Positions 26,360-35,942 of a stretch of 64,000 nucleotides of DNA are shown here, piece by piece. The DNA comes from Mycolicibacterium lutetiense (lineage in GTDB: Bacteria; Actinomycetota; Actinomycetes; Mycobacteriales; Mycobacteriaceae), in contig NZ_JAGIOP010000002.1 of the NCBI RefSeq assembly GCF_017876775.1, positions 3,906,001 to 3,970,000 on the forward strand. Reading direction: 5' to 3'. The notes beneath the pieces were generated by a model, which was not told the origin of the DNA, made no database searches, and was given only the letters and a program-made list of their open reading frames with translations. The translations under genes were made by a program, and so were the position numbers. The number at the start of each line of letters is the position of its first letter. Positions within the stretch are counted from its first letter, which is position 1.

Positions 26360-28714
26360 TCAACGCGGTCGGGGGTTCGCTGAGGACGTACTCAGCGCGC
26401 CGAGCACCAGGCGGAGTACTTTTACCGCGCCCGATTTGTCCAACGGGTCGTTGCCGTTGCCGCATTTCGGTGACTGCACGCACGAGGGGCAACCGTGCGG
26501 ACACTCGCAGGCTTCGATCGCGTCGGCCGTCGCAGCCCACCAGGTACCGAGATTGCGGAATCCGCGGTCGGCGAAACCCGCACCGCCGGGATAGCCGTCG
26601 TAGACGAAGATCGACGGCCGGCCGTCCACCGGGCCGACGGCCGTCGAGACCCCGCCGATGTCACCCCGGTCGCAACTGGCCACCAGGGGCATCAGGCCGA
26701 TGGCCGCGTGTTCGGCGGCATGCAGACTTCCCGGCATGGCGAGCAGGTCAATATTATTGTCCTGCAATGCCTCCGGAGTGATCGTGCACATGACGGCCAT
26801 GGTGTCCAGGGTTCTCGGCGGCATGTCCAGCTCCACGAAATCGATGACCTCGCCGTCGATGCGGCGGCGCAGGTAGCCGACCACGGTGTTGGTCACCGAC
26901 ACCGGAACCAGGCCCACGGTGACCGGGCCGAAGGTACTGCGCTCGCCGGGGCCGGTGACCTCGATGTCGGTCAGTTCCCTGGCGAACGTGCTGTAGCCGG
27001 GATTGGCGGCATACACGAACGCCACCCCGTCCTCGAAGGACAACGAGTCGACCAGATAGGTCTCGCCCTGGTGCAGATATACCGCGCCCGGATGCAGCGA
27101 GGCCGCCGCCTGCCCGGCGCCGGTGCTGCCCAGCATTCTGCCGGTATCGGCCTCCAGGATCGCGATCTGACCGCCGCTGGAGCCGCGGATGTCCACTGCC
27201 GGGTGCGGATCCACCCCGGGTGCGGGGAAATAGCCGCTGGGGCGTTTCCGGAGCAGTCCGTCGTCGACCAGGGATTCGGCCACCGCCTCGGCGTTCCACA
27301 ACCGCACTTCGGCCTGGGTGAGCGGTAGCTCAGCCGCGGCGCAGAGCAATTGCGGGCCCAGCACGTGCGGATTCGTCGGGTCGATCACCACCCGCTCGAT
27401 CGGCTTGTCCAACAGCGCTGCGGGATGGTGCACCAGGTAGGTATCGAGCGGATCGTCGCGCGCGATCAACACGATCAGCGCGCCCTGCCCGCGCCGGCCG
27501 GACCGGCCGGCCTGCTGCCAGAACGAGGTGACGGTGCCGGGAAACCCGGCCATCACCACCGCGTCCAGCCCGGCGATGTCGATGCCGAGCTCCAGCGCGT
27601 TGGTGGTGGCCAGCCCACGAAGCTGCCCATTGGTCAGCGCGTGTTCCAGGTCGCGGCGGTCTTCGGAGAGATAACCGGCGCGGTAGGACGCCACCAGATC
27701 GGCCAGCTCCGGTGCGGTGTCTTCCAGCCGGGCCCGGGTCCCCAGCGCGGTGAGTTCGGCGCCCCGACGGGACCGGACGAACGTCAGGGTGCGTGCCCCC
27801 TCGGTCATGAGATCGGCCATCACCCGCGCCGCCTCGGCGCCGGCCGAACGCCGCACCGGCGCGCCGTTCTCGCCGGTGAGATCGTCGAGCAGGGCCGGTT
27901 CCCACAGCGCGATCGTGCGTGCACCCTGCGGTGAGCCGTCCTCGGTCACCTCGGCCACCGTCTGCCCGATCAACTCGGCGGCGGTTTCGGCCGGTGACGC
28001 CGTGGTGGCACTCGCGAAGATGACTGTCGGACCGGCGCCATCCGGCGCGTATCTCTCACACAACCGCAGCAGCCGGCGCAGCACCATGGCCACGTTGGAG
28101 CCGAAAATGCCGCGGTAGTAGTGACATTCGTCGATGACGATGAACTTGAGGTGGCGCAGGAACACCGCCCAGCGGGCGTGGTTGCGCAGCAGCGACAAAT
28201 GGATCATGTCCGGGTTGGAGAAGATCCACCGCGATCGTTCCCGGGCGAATCGGCGTACCTCGGTCGCGCTGTCACCGTCATACGGGGCCGGTCCGACGTC
28301 GCGCAATGCCGTGACCGTCTCGGCCAGACTCTGTGCGGTACGCAGCTGGTCGTGTCCGAGCGCCTTCGTCGGGGACAGATAGAGCACCCGTGCCCGCGGG
28401 TCCTCGGCCAACGCCGACAGGATCGGCAGTTGGTAGGCCAGCGATTTGCCCGATGCGGTGCCGGTGGACACCACCACGTGCCGTCCGTCATGAGCCAGTT
28501 CGGCCGCGGCGAGTTGATGCGACCAGGGCGCACTGATCCCGCGGTCTCTCAACGCCTGGACGACCTCCGGATTGGCCCATTCCGGCCACTGACGAGGTTT
28601 GCCGTGGCGAGGCGGGATATCCGCAACATGGCGTAGCGGATTCTCGCCGGAAGGGGTGCCGTCAACAGCGCATGCGAGCAGCTCACGGCCGAAATCCGAC
28701 CCCTGATCAAGCAC
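26360..28714 (-). CDS. SftH/MrfA-type SF2 helicase
   Basis: A 784-residue DEAD/DEAH-like helicase: motif I TGTASGKS, motif Ia LSPTKALGHDQ, motif II DECH in VIDECHYYRG, motif III ASATTAS, then ATNALELGIDIAGL and QQAGRSGRRGQGAL (IV-VI). The C-terminal domain has a tetracysteine cluster, CECPHGCPSC then C five residues later. This layout matches the M. smegmatis SftH 3'-to-5' DNA translocase clade and B. subtilis MrfA. Conserved linkage of this helicase with the tad genes has been noted as a 'helicase/secretion neighbourhood'. A role in DNA repair is likely by family. It starts 298 bp from cspA. Confidence 0.9.
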   Translation of the reverse strand: MLDQGSDFGRELLACAVDGTPSGENPLRHVADIPPRHGKPRQWPEWANPEVVQALRDRGISAPWSHQLAAAELAHDGRHVVVSTGTASGKSLAYQLPILSALAEDPRARVLYLSPTKALGHDQLRTAQSLAETVTALRDVGPAPYDGDSATEVRRFARERSRWIFSNPDMIHLSLLRNHARWAVFLRHLKFIVIDECHYYRGIFGSNVAMVLRRLLRLCERYAPDGAGPTVIFASATTASPAETAAELIGQTVAEVTEDGSPQGARTIALWEPALLDDLTGENGAPVRRSAGAEAARVMADLMTEGARTLTFVRSRRGAELTALGTRARLEDTAPELADLVASYRAGYLSEDRRDLEHALTNGQLRGLATTNALELGIDIAGLDAVVMAGFPGTVTSFWQQAGRSGRRGQGALIVLIARDDPLDTYLVHHPAALLDKPIERVVIDPTNPHVLGPQLLCAAAELPLTQAEVRLWNAEAVAESLVDDGLLRKRPSGYFPAPGVDPHPAVDIRGSSGGQIAILEADTGRMLGSTGAGQAAASLHPGAVYLHQGETYLVDSLSFEDGVAFVYAANPGYSTFARELTDIEVTGPGERSTFGPVTVGLVPVSVTNTVVGYLRRRIDGEVIDFVELDMPPRTLDTMAVMCTITPEALQDNNIDLLAMPGSLHAAEHAAIGLMPLVASCDRGDIGGVSTAVGPVDGRPSIFVYDGYPGGAGFADRGFRNLGTWWAATADAIEACECPHGCPSCVQSPKCGNGNDPLDKSGAVKVLRLVLGALSTSSANPRPR

Positions 28715-29012
28715 CGCTCTTCCTCCCGCGATCTATCCCACCGACATCGGCCCGGATTTGTAAACGAATTGTTCACCACGCGCCGAATACCAACACTGTT
28801 GCAGTAAGCCCGAACATGGTTGACTGATCGCGGTCGCAGCTTCTGTGTTTGTACTCGCACTCGCAGGATCGTCGTTGCGATCGCGGTTCCTGCGAGGGTT
28901 GTAGGTCGGGTCAGTTCCGGTCGACTCGCGCGTTGGTATGGCGGTCGGAACGGGCCCGGTGCACCGGAAGTCGGTGGACCGCACCCGGTTGAAGAGAAGG
29001 AAAGAACAAAAG
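28715..29012 (+). promoter_or_regulatory. Divergent gap and probable long leader of cspA
   Basis: A 298-bp gap between the divergent helicase and cspA starts. A possible -35 TTGACT lies at 28819-28824 but no convincing -10 is seen. The stretch just upstream of cspA (GAAGAGAAGGAAAG) is purine-rich and provides the ribosome-binding site. Cold-shock genes often have long structured leaders; that is plausible here but not demonstrated. No ORF of note. Confidence 0.3.
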
Positions 29013-29216
29013 ATGCCACAGGGAACTGTGAAGTGGTTCAACGCGGAGAAGGGCTTCGGCTTCATTGCTCCGGAGGACGGCTCTGCCGACGTGTTTGTCC
29101 ACTACACGGAAATCCAGGGTAGCGGATTCCGCACCCTGGAGGAGAACCAGAAGGTTGAGTTCGAGGTTGGCCAGAGCCCCAAGGGCCCGCAGGCCACGGG
29201 TGTTCGGGCCGTCTGA
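29013..29216 (+). CDS. cspA: Cold-shock protein CspA
   Basis: A 67-residue single cold-shock domain beginning [17 protein letters not shown] (RNP1 KGFGFI) with DVFVHYTEI (RNP2). It is an RNA/ssDNA-binding chaperone of transcripts. The length and sequence match Rv3648c. The ATG at 29013 follows the purine-rich ribosome-binding site; a longer reading from 28938 adds an unrelated basic stretch and was not used. A strong terminator follows directly. Confidence 0.96.
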   Translation: MPQGTVKWFNAEKGFGFIAPEDGSADVFVHYTEIQGSGFRTLEENQKVEFEVGQSPKGPQATGVRAV

Positions 29217-29232
29217 GACAAACCCAACACAG

Positions 29233-29280
29233 ACACCCCCGCTGAGTCCGTGCCGGACACCGCGGGGGTGTTCTCGTTGT
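29233..29280 (+). terminator. Intrinsic terminator of cspA
   Basis: ACACCCCCGC (29233-29242) and GCGGGGGTGT (29262-29271) form a 10-bp GC-rich stem, 17 bp after the cspA stop, followed by TCTCGTTGTT. This is a convincing terminator for a mycobacterium, separating cspA from the Rv3647c-like gene. Confidence 0.75.
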
Positions 29281-29309
29281 TACGGCCTCTGCTGGCCTAG
29301 TGTCGATTT

Positions 29310-29903
29310 GTGAGTCAGCTGTCCTTCTTCTCGGCAGAGTCGGTGCCGCCCGCAGTGGCCGACCTGACCGGGGTGCTCGCCGGGCCGGGACAGATTGTGC
29401 TGGCCGGCAACGGTGGCAGGCAGGCGGCCCGGATCTCGGTGGTCGTCGACGAGATGTGGCGTGCCCAGGGCCTGGCCGAGATGATCAGCGATGCCGGACT
29501 GGTCTCGGAAATTTCCCGCACTGATGAGAACAATCCGCTGGTACGTACCGCGCTGGATCCGCAGTTGATGTTGATCGCCGGTGAGTGGACGCGCGGTGCG
29601 GTCAAAACCGTGCCGCCCGGATGGCTGCCGGGCTCCCGTGAGCTGCGGGCCTGGACATTGGCGGCCGGCTCGCCGGAGGCCGACGACCGTTACCTGCTGG
29701 GCCTGGACCCGCACGCCCCCGATACCCACGCGGCGTTGGCCGCGGCCATGATGCGGGTCGGGATTGCACCGACATTGATCGGGACTCGAGGCTCCCATCC
29801 GGCCCTGCGCATCAGCGGGCGGAGACGGCTGTCACGCCTGGTCGAGAACGTGGGGGAACCACCTGGGGATACCTCCGCGTTGGCGCATTGGCCGCGTATT
29901 TAA
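29310..29903 (+). CDS. Conserved hypothetical protein upstream of topA (Rv3647c-like)
   Basis: A 197-residue soluble protein conserved next to topA in mycobacteria. Recognisable stretches are GQIVLAGNGGRQAARISVVVDEMWRA and a basic SGRRRLSRLVE near the C-terminus. I know of no assigned function. The GTG at 29310 follows the cspA terminator by about 30 bp. A 103-bp gap precedes topA. Its nearness to topA and the helicase may indicate a DNA-related role, which is only a guess. Confidence 0.78.
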   Translation: MSQLSFFSAESVPPAVADLTGVLAGPGQIVLAGNGGRQAARISVVVDEMWRAQGLAEMISDAGLVSEISRTDENNPLVRTALDPQLMLIAGEWTRGAVKTVPPGWLPGSRELRAWTLAAGSPEADDRYLLGLDPHAPDTHAALAAAMMRVGIAPTLIGTRGSHPALRISGRRRLSRLVENVGEPPGDTSALAHWPRI

Positions 29904-30006
29904 TGGTGGACACGCGGAGAGCCGGTTTGCGTAGGCTCGCAGGTAATGCGAAATTGTCAGTTGCCGGGCGTGGCGCGGCAACTATAGAAGTGGAGCGTAA
30001 GCACAG

Positions 30007-32832
30007 TTGGCTGGCGATAGCGGCAGCGGTAGCAAGGGGAATGTCCGGCGACTCGTAATTGTCGAGTCGCCGACCAAGGCGCGCAAGATCGCCGGCTACC
30101 TGGGCTCCAATTACGTAGTCGAATCCTCCCGCGGGCACATTCGTGACCTGCCGCGCAATGCTGCCGACGTGCCCGCCAAGTACAAATCCGAGCCGTGGGC
30201 GCGCCTCGGGGTCAATGTCGACGACAACTTCGAACCGCTCTACATCGTCAGCCCGGAGAAGAAGAGCACCGTCACCGAGCTCAAAGACCTGCTCAAGGGT
30301 GTTGACGAGCTCTACCTCGCAACGGACGGTGACCGCGAGGGTGAGGCGATCGCCTGGCATCTGCTGGAGACGCTGAAGCCCAAGGTCCCAGTCAAGCGGA
30401 TGGTGTTCCACGAGATCACCGAATCCGCCATCCGGGCCGCCGCGGAAAACCCCCGTGACCTGGACATCGCCCTGGTCGACGCTCAGGAAACCCGCCGCAT
30501 CCTCGACCGTCTCTACGGCTACGAGGTCTCGCCCGTGCTGTGGAAGAAGGTCGCACCGAAGCTGTCCGCGGGCCGCGTGCAGTCGGTGGCCACGCGCATC
30601 ATCGTGCAGCGCGAGCGGGAGCGCATGGCGTTCCGCAGCGCCGGGTACTGGGACGTCACCGCCGAACTCGACGCGTCCGTGTCGGATGCCAGTGCTGCGC
30701 CGCCCAAGTTCACCGCCAAGCTCAACACCGTGGACGGCCGCCGGGTCGCCGCCGGTCGTGATTTCGACTCGCTGGGGCAGCTGAAGAAGCCCGACGAGGT
30801 GCTGGTGCTCGACGAGGCCAGCGCCGGGGCCCTGGCCGCCGGTCTGCGCGGTGCTCAGTTGGCCGTGAGCTCCGTCGAGCAGAAGCCGTACACCCGCAAG
30901 CCCTACGCGCCGTTCATGACCTCCACGCTGCAGCAGGAGGCGGCCCGCAAGCTGCGGTTCTCGTCGGAGCGCACGATGAGCATCGCGCAGCGGCTGTACG
31001 AGAACGGCTACATCACCTACATGCGTACCGACTCGACGACGTTGTCGGAGTCGGCCATCAACGCCGCTCGCACCCAGGCCGGGCAGCTCTACGGCGCCGA
31101 GTACGTGCATCCGTCGCCGCGGCAGTACACCCGCAAGGTCAAGAACGCGCAGGAGGCGCACGAGGCGATCCGCCCCGCCGGTGACGTGTTCCAGACCCCG
31201 GGTCAGCTGCACGCCCAGCTCGACACCGACGAGTTCCGGCTCTACGAGCTGATCTGGCAGCGCACCGTGGCCTCGCAGATGGCTGACGCGCGCGGCACGA
31301 CGCTGTCACTGCGCATCGCCGGTACGGCAGCGGGCGGCGAGCAGGTCGTCTTCAACGCCTCCGGCCGCACCATCACGTTCGCGGGCTTCCTGAAGGCCTA
31401 CGTCGAGAGCCTCGACGAGCAGGCGGGCGGTGAGGCCGACGACGCCGAGAGCCGGCTGCCGAACCTGACCCAGGGTCAGCGCGTCGATGCCGCCGACCTG
31501 ACCGCCGACGGACACACCACCAGCCCGCCGGCCCGCTACACCGAGGCCTCGCTGATCAAGGCCCTCGAAGAACTCGGCATCGGCCGCCCGTCGACGTACA
31601 GCTCGATCATCAAGACCATCCAGGACCGCGGCTACGTGGTCAAAAAGGGCAGTGCGCTGGTCCCGTCGTGGGTCGCTTTCGCTGTCATCGGACTGCTCGA
31701 GCAGCATTTCGGCCGGCTGGTGGATTACGACTTCACCGCAGCCATGGAAGACGAACTCGACGAGATCGCCAATGGCCAGGAGCAGCGCACCAACTGGCTG
31801 TCGAACTTCTACTTCGGCGGTGACCACGGCGTCGAGGGCTCGATCGCCCGGGCCGGTGGGCTCAAACACCTCGTCGGCGGCAACCTCGAAGGTATCGACG
31901 CGCGAGAAGTCAACTCCATCAAGCTCTTTGATGATGCCGAGGGGCGCACGATCGTGGTCCGCGTCGGCCGCAATGGGCCGTACCTGGAGCGGATGGTCGA
32001 TGATCCCGACAATCCGGGCGAGCTCAAGCCCCAGCGCGCGAATCTCAAGGACGACCTGACTCCCGACGAGCTGACCCTGGAGCTGGCCGAAAAGCTTTTC
32101 GCCACACCCCAAGAGGGCCGCGTGCTGGGTGTCGACCCGGTGTCCGGACACGAAATCGTCGCCAAGGACGGACGATTCGGCCCCTATGTCACCGAGATCC
32201 TCCCCGAGCCGCCGGAAGATCCGGAGGCGGGGGCGACGGCCAAGAAGGGCAAGAAGCCGACCGGGCCCAAGCCGCGCACCGGATCACTGCTGCGCTCCAT
32301 GGATCTGGAGACGGTGACGCTCGACGACGCGCTCAAGCTGCTGTCGTTGCCGCGGGTGGTCGGCGTCGACCCGTCGAACAACGAGGAGATCACCGCGCAG
32401 AACGGCCGCTACGGGCCGTACCTCAAGCGCGGCACCGACTCTCGCTCGTTGGCCACCGAGGAGCAGATGTTCACCATCACCCTCGACGAGGCGCTGGCGA
32501 TCTACGCCGAGCCGAAACGCCGTGGGCGCCAGGCCGCTGCGGCCCCGCCGCTGCGCGAGCTCGGCAATGATTCGGCCACCGGCAAGCCGATGGTGATCAA
32601 GGACGGCCGGTTCGGCCCGTACGTCACCGACGGCGAGACGAACGCCAGCCTGCGCAAGGGCGATGACGTGCTGTCGATCACCGATGAGCGGGCCTCGGAG
32701 CTGTTGGCCGATCGCCGGGCCCGCGGGCCGGTGAAGAAGGCCGCGAAGAAGGCTCCGGCAAAGAAGGCCGCCGCGAAGAAGACCGCTGCCAAGAAGGCTC
32801 CGGCGAAGAAGGCCGCCGCCAAGAAGGCCTGA
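30007..32832 (+). CDS. topA: DNA topoisomerase I
   Basis: A 941-residue type IA topoisomerase. It has a TOPRIM domain (LVIVESPTKARK, then DGDREGEAIAWH), the active-site YITYMRTDST with Tyr338, and the central gate domains. Instead of zinc fingers the C-terminus has the mycobacterial repeated domains with the GRxGPYV/L motif (DGRFGPYVT, NGRYGPYLK, DGRFGPYVT). A terminal Lys/Ala tail (KKA, AKK repeats) of about 35 residues follows and would help DNA binding and processivity. The start is TTG at 30007, with GGAG about 11 nt upstream. It relaxes negative supercoils. Confidence 0.96.
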   Translation: MAGDSGSGSKGNVRRLVIVESPTKARKIAGYLGSNYVVESSRGHIRDLPRNAADVPAKYKSEPWARLGVNVDDNFEPLYIVSPEKKSTVTELKDLLKGVDELYLATDGDREGEAIAWHLLETLKPKVPVKRMVFHEITESAIRAAAENPRDLDIALVDAQETRRILDRLYGYEVSPVLWKKVAPKLSAGRVQSVATRIIVQRERERMAFRSAGYWDVTAELDASVSDASAAPPKFTAKLNTVDGRRVAAGRDFDSLGQLKKPDEVLVLDEASAGALAAGLRGAQLAVSSVEQKPYTRKPYAPFMTSTLQQEAARKLRFSSERTMSIAQRLYENGYITYMRTDSTTLSESAINAARTQAGQLYGAEYVHPSPRQYTRKVKNAQEAHEAIRPAGDVFQTPGQLHAQLDTDEFRLYELIWQRTVASQMADARGTTLSLRIAGTAAGGEQVVFNASGRTITFAGFLKAYVESLDEQAGGEADDAESRLPNLTQGQRVDAADLTADGHTTSPPARYTEASLIKALEELGIGRPSTYSSIIKTIQDRGYVVKKGSALVPSWVAFAVIGLLEQHFGRLVDYDFTAAMEDELDEIANGQEQRTNWLSNFYFGGDHGVEGSIARAGGLKHLVGGNLEGIDAREVNSIKLFDDAEGRTIVVRVGRNGPYLERMVDDPDNPGELKPQRANLKDDLTPDELTLELAEKLFATPQEGRVLGVDPVSGHEIVAKDGRFGPYVTEILPEPPEDPEAGATAKKGKKPTGPKPRTGSLLRSMDLETVTLDDALKLLSLPRVVGVDPSNNEEITAQNGRYGPYLKRGTDSRSLATEEQMFTITLDEALAIYAEPKRRGRQAAAAPPLRELGNDSATGKPMVIKDGRFGPYVTDGETNASLRKGDDVLSITDERASELLADRRARGPVKKAAKKAPAKKAAAKKTAAKKAPAKKAAAKKA

Positions 32833-32838
32833 CCGGCT

Positions 32839-34446
32839 CTAGCCCGTCAGGTCGCTCTCGGTGACGTCGCGTTCGAGATCCCTTGGCAGGACCAGGTTCA
32901 TCGGGCGCGCCAGTTGGGTGGGCGCGGTGCGACCGCGCAGTTCGACGATCTCGCCGACGTCCCAGCTCAGTGCCTCGGCGTCCAGTGCGCCGCTGACAGC
33001 GATCGCCGAGGCCAGCACGTGGCCTTCTTCAAGCTTGGCGAGCTCGGTGAGGCGGGCGGCCTCGTTCACCGGGTCGCCGATCACGGTGTACTCGAACCGG
33101 GCCTGAGCACCGATATGGCCGGCGATCGCGCGGCCGGCCGAGACTCCGATGCCGAACTCGGTATCGGTCCCCAGCACGCTGAGCAACTCGTCGTGGAGTT
33201 CACGGGACGCCGCCAGTGCACCGCCGGAGGCGTCGGGATGCTCGATGGGGGCACCGAAGATGGCCAGGGCCGCGTCACCCTGGAACTTGTTGACGAACCC
33301 GCCGTGACGGTTGACGGTGTCGACGATGACCCGGAAGAACTCGTTGAGCAGGTCGACGACGTCGCCGGCCGGGATCGTCGACGCCAGCCGCGTCGAACCC
33401 ACCAGGTCCACGAACAGCACCGCCACGTCCCGCTCCTGGCCGCCCAGCTCGGTGCCGCGTTCCAGGGCACGACGGGCCACGTCCTCACCCACGTAGCGGC
33501 CGAACAGGTCCCGCAGCCGTTGCCGCTCGGCCAGCTCGCGCACCATGTCGTTGAACCCGGCCTGCAGCAGGCCCAGCTCGCTGGCGTCGTAGATCTGCAT
33601 GTGCGCGTTGTAGTTACCGCGCTGCACCTCTCCCAGCGCCCAGCGCAGCTGGCGCAGCGGGTCGGCGATCGACATCGCCACCAGCACGGTGCCGGACAGT
33701 CCGATCACCAGCGCGGCCACGGCCAGCAGCAACAGCGGGGTGATCAGCCGGTCCGCGGACGCGGTCAGGATCGAGAACTTGCTGGCCACCAGGGCCAGGA
33801 CGATGGCCAGGACCGGCACGCCCGTCGACAGCACCCAGGTCAGCACCTGGCGCAGGATCACCCCGGGGGCGCGGAAGTTCTCCGGAACCCCGCCGCGCAG
33901 CGCGGCCACCGCGACCGGCCGGAGGACCCGCTCGGACTGCAGGTAGCCGATGATCGCCGTGGCGGTCGCCCCCAGCGCGGTGGCGACGAGAACCACAGGC
34001 GCGGACTTACTGGCCACCGGCCAGCTGGCCACGATGAACACGATCGAGCCCAGCAGCCAGTTCGTGACGCTGATCAGGGTGCGGTAGAAGGGCATCTTCA
34101 GCGCCCGTACGCGGGCCAGCTCGGTGATGCCGGGGTCGGACTTGGTCAGCAGGGTGTCGCGGCGCTGCCACCGGATCACCGGGATCAGCAGCCGCAGGGC
34201 CAGGTAGGCGCCGACGGTGAACGACACGAACAGATATGCCAGGAAGATCGCCAGGTTGAGCACCGGCAGGTCCTGGAGCTGGATGCGGTCCTCGGGAGGC
34301 AGGCCGAAGCGGAGGAACCCCAGTACGAACAGCGCACCGATGATGTCGGCCTGCAGCATGCCCAGGGTGAACACCGGCCACGGGGTACGCGCCACCCACC
34401 GGACGAATGCATTGATTCGCCTCATGGGTATTACGTCCGCGGTCAC
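32839..34446 (-). CDS. Membrane adenylate cyclase with HAMP domain (Rv3645-like)
   Basis: About 535 residues: six N-terminal membrane helices, a HAMP segment (ADPLRQLRWALGEVQRGNY) and a class III cyclase domain. Catalytic features are complete: metal aspartates in VLFVDLVGS and KFQGDAALAIFGAP, the adenine-specifying Lys in NKFQGD with the Asp in VIGDPVNEAARL, and the transition-state Asn/Arg in the latter. Such proteins dimerise to make cAMP. In M. tuberculosis Rv3645 is a major cAMP source linked to fatty-acid stress. I used GTG at 34446; ATG at 34425 is an alternative. Convergent with topA. Confidence 0.93.
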   Translation of the reverse strand: MTADVIPMRRINAFVRWVARTPWPVFTLGMLQADIIGALFVLGFLRFGLPPEDRIQLQDLPVLNLAIFLAYLFVSFTVGAYLALRLLIPVIRWQRRDTLLTKSDPGITELARVRALKMPFYRTLISVTNWLLGSIVFIVASWPVASKSAPVVLVATALGATATAIIGYLQSERVLRPVAVAALRGGVPENFRAPGVILRQVLTWVLSTGVPVLAIVLALVASKFSILTASADRLITPLLLLAVAALVIGLSGTVLVAMSIADPLRQLRWALGEVQRGNYNAHMQIYDASELGLLQAGFNDMVRELAERQRLRDLFGRYVGEDVARRALERGTELGGQERDVAVLFVDLVGSTRLASTIPAGDVVDLLNEFFRVIVDTVNRHGGFVNKFQGDAALAIFGAPIEHPDASGGALAASRELHDELLSVLGTDTEFGIGVSAGRAIAGHIGAQARFEYTVIGDPVNEAARLTELAKLEEGHVLASAIAVSGALDAEALSWDVGEIVELRGRTAPTQLARPMNLVLPRDLERDVTESDLTG

Positions 34447-34528
34447 CCGTTCACCGTATCGGGCCGCAGGGACGTTGAGCGCCTGCTGTGACGTGGTTGT
34501 GTCGGCTTGACCACTACTGTTGGGGACG

Positions 34529-35737
34529 ATGAGCGGGGTCTTTTCGCGGCTGGTGGGCCAGCACGCGGTGGAACAGGAGCTGGTGGCGGCCGCGTCGGCA
34601 GCCCGTGGTGATTCGCCACACAGTGGCACCACGGTCGGGACCATGACACATGCGTGGCTGATCACCGGCCCGCCCGGATCGGGGCGGTCGGTGGCTGCGC
34701 TGTGCTTCGCGGCGGCCTTGCAGTGCACGTCAGAGGGGCCGCCAGGGTGCGGTGAATGCCGGGCCTGCACGACGACGATGGCCGGCACCCACGCCGACGT
34801 GCGCCGTATCGTGCCCGAAGGGTTGTCGATCGCGGTCAAGGAGATGCGCGAGATCGTCCAGATCGCCTCGCGCCGGCCCGGGACCGGGCGGTGGCAGGTC
34901 GTGGTGATCGAGGATGCCGACCGACTCACCGAGGGCGCCGCCAATGCACTGCTCAAGGTGGTGGAGGAGCCGCCGGCATCGACGGTGTTCCTGCTCTGTG
35001 CGCCGTCGGTGGACCCCGAGGACATCGCGATCACGCTGCGCTCACGCTGCCGGCACGTGGCGCTGACGACGCCGTCGGTCGACGCCATCGCCGACGTGCT
35101 GATCTCCGGTGACGGCCTGTCGGAGGCGGATGCCCGCTGGGCCGCCTCGGTCAGCGGCGGCCATGTCGGCCGGGCCCGACGGTTGGCGACCGATCCCGAG
35201 GCCAGGGAGCGTCGCACGCGGGCGCTCGGGTTGGCCCGGGACGCTGCGACGCCGACGCGGGCGTTCGCGGCCGCCGAAGAGATGGTGGCCGTCGCCGAGT
35301 CCGAGGCCCTGGCGTTGACCGCCGGGCGCAACGAGAGCGAGACCGAGGAACTCAAGACCGCCCTCGGCGCCGGTGGAACCGGAAAAGGCACCGCGTCCAC
35401 CACCCGCGGGACCGCCGGAGCGCTCAAAGAGCTGGAGAGACGGCAGAAGTCACGGCAGACCCGCGCCTCACGCGATGCCCTGGACCGGGCCCTGATCGAC
35501 CTGGCTACCTACTTCCGCGATGCCCTGCTCGTGTCGTCCGGGGCCACGGCGGTGACCGCCAACCACCCGGACATGGCCGAGAAAGTGGCGGCTATGGCTG
35601 ACCATGTGCCCCCGGATCGACTGCTGCGCTGCATCGAAGCGGTGCTGGACTGCCGCGAAGCACTGGCCGTCAACGTCAAACCAAAGTTCGCCGTCGATGC
35701 CATGGTGGCCACCGTCGGGCAGGCGCTACGTGGCTGA
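34529..35737 (+). CDS. holB: DNA polymerase III delta-prime subunit
   Basis: A 402-residue clamp-loader subunit beginning GVFSRLVGQ. It has a P-loop-like GPPGSGRSVAAL in which the usual Lys is Arg, a zinc-binding CxxC-type cluster (CTSEGPPGCGECRACT), VVIEDADRLTEGAANALLKVVEEPP and the SRC motif in LRSRCRHVAL. Delta-prime acts as the stator of the clamp loader and is not itself an ATPase in many bacteria, so the Arg is in line with family behaviour. The ATG at 34529 has GGGG just upstream. The next feature is tRNA-Thr. Confidence 0.92.
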   Translation: MSGVFSRLVGQHAVEQELVAAASAARGDSPHSGTTVGTMTHAWLITGPPGSGRSVAALCFAAALQCTSEGPPGCGECRACTTTMAGTHADVRRIVPEGLSIAVKEMREIVQIASRRPGTGRWQVVVIEDADRLTEGAANALLKVVEEPPASTVFLLCAPSVDPEDIAITLRSRCRHVALTTPSVDAIADVLISGDGLSEADARWAASVSGGHVGRARRLATDPEARERRTRALGLARDAATPTRAFAAAEEMVAVAESEALALTAGRNESETEELKTALGAGGTGKGTASTTRGTAGALKELERRQKSRQTRASRDALDRALIDLATYFRDALLVSSGATAVTANHPDMAEKVAAMADHVPPDRLLRCIEAVLDCREALAVNVKPKFAVDAMVATVGQALRG

Positions 35738-35792
35738 ATTGGGTCCTGGGAGGCGTCTGCCGTAAAGTGGTGCCGCCCGGTTCACCAGGTGC

Positions 35793-35868
35793 GCCGCCTT
35801 AGCTCAGTCGGTAGAGCGTCTCACTCGTAATGAGAAGGTCAGGGGTTCGATTCCCCTAGGCGGCTCCA
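35793..35868 (+). tRNA. tRNA-Thr (anticodon CGT)
   Basis: Complete cloverleaf: acceptor GCCGCCT / AGGCGGC, D-arm GCTCAGTCGGTAGAGC, anticodon stem TCTCA/TGAGA with loop CTCGTAA giving CGT, T-arm AGGGGTTCGATTCCCCT. The CCA is encoded and is followed by a T7 run. tRNA genes are common integration targets, and the accessory island begins just behind it. Confidence 0.97.
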
Positions 35869-35881
35869 TTTTTTTCCCGCG

Positions 35882-35933
35882 ATTGTCACGCCAGAGTGGC
35901 TCTCGCTGTCGACAGCCACTCTCGCGTGACAAT
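35882..35933. repeat. Large inverted repeat behind tRNA-Thr
   Basis: ATTGTCACGC pairs with GCGTGACAAT (35924-35933), and after one C-C mismatch AGAGTGGCT pairs with AGCCACTCT (35914-35922). The loop is 12 nt. The 19 paired bases make it the longest palindrome I found here. It lies between tRNA-Thr and the CMD-family stop. No U-tract follows in either direction. It could be a terminator or a dispersed palindromic element. Confidence 0.65.
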
Positions 35934-35942
35934 GGGCAGCGG

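Noticed and set aside
32839..35427. Adenylate cyclase with a 330-residue N-terminal domain
   Set aside because: The extra part is Ser/Ala/Arg-rich shadow of holB on the other strand.
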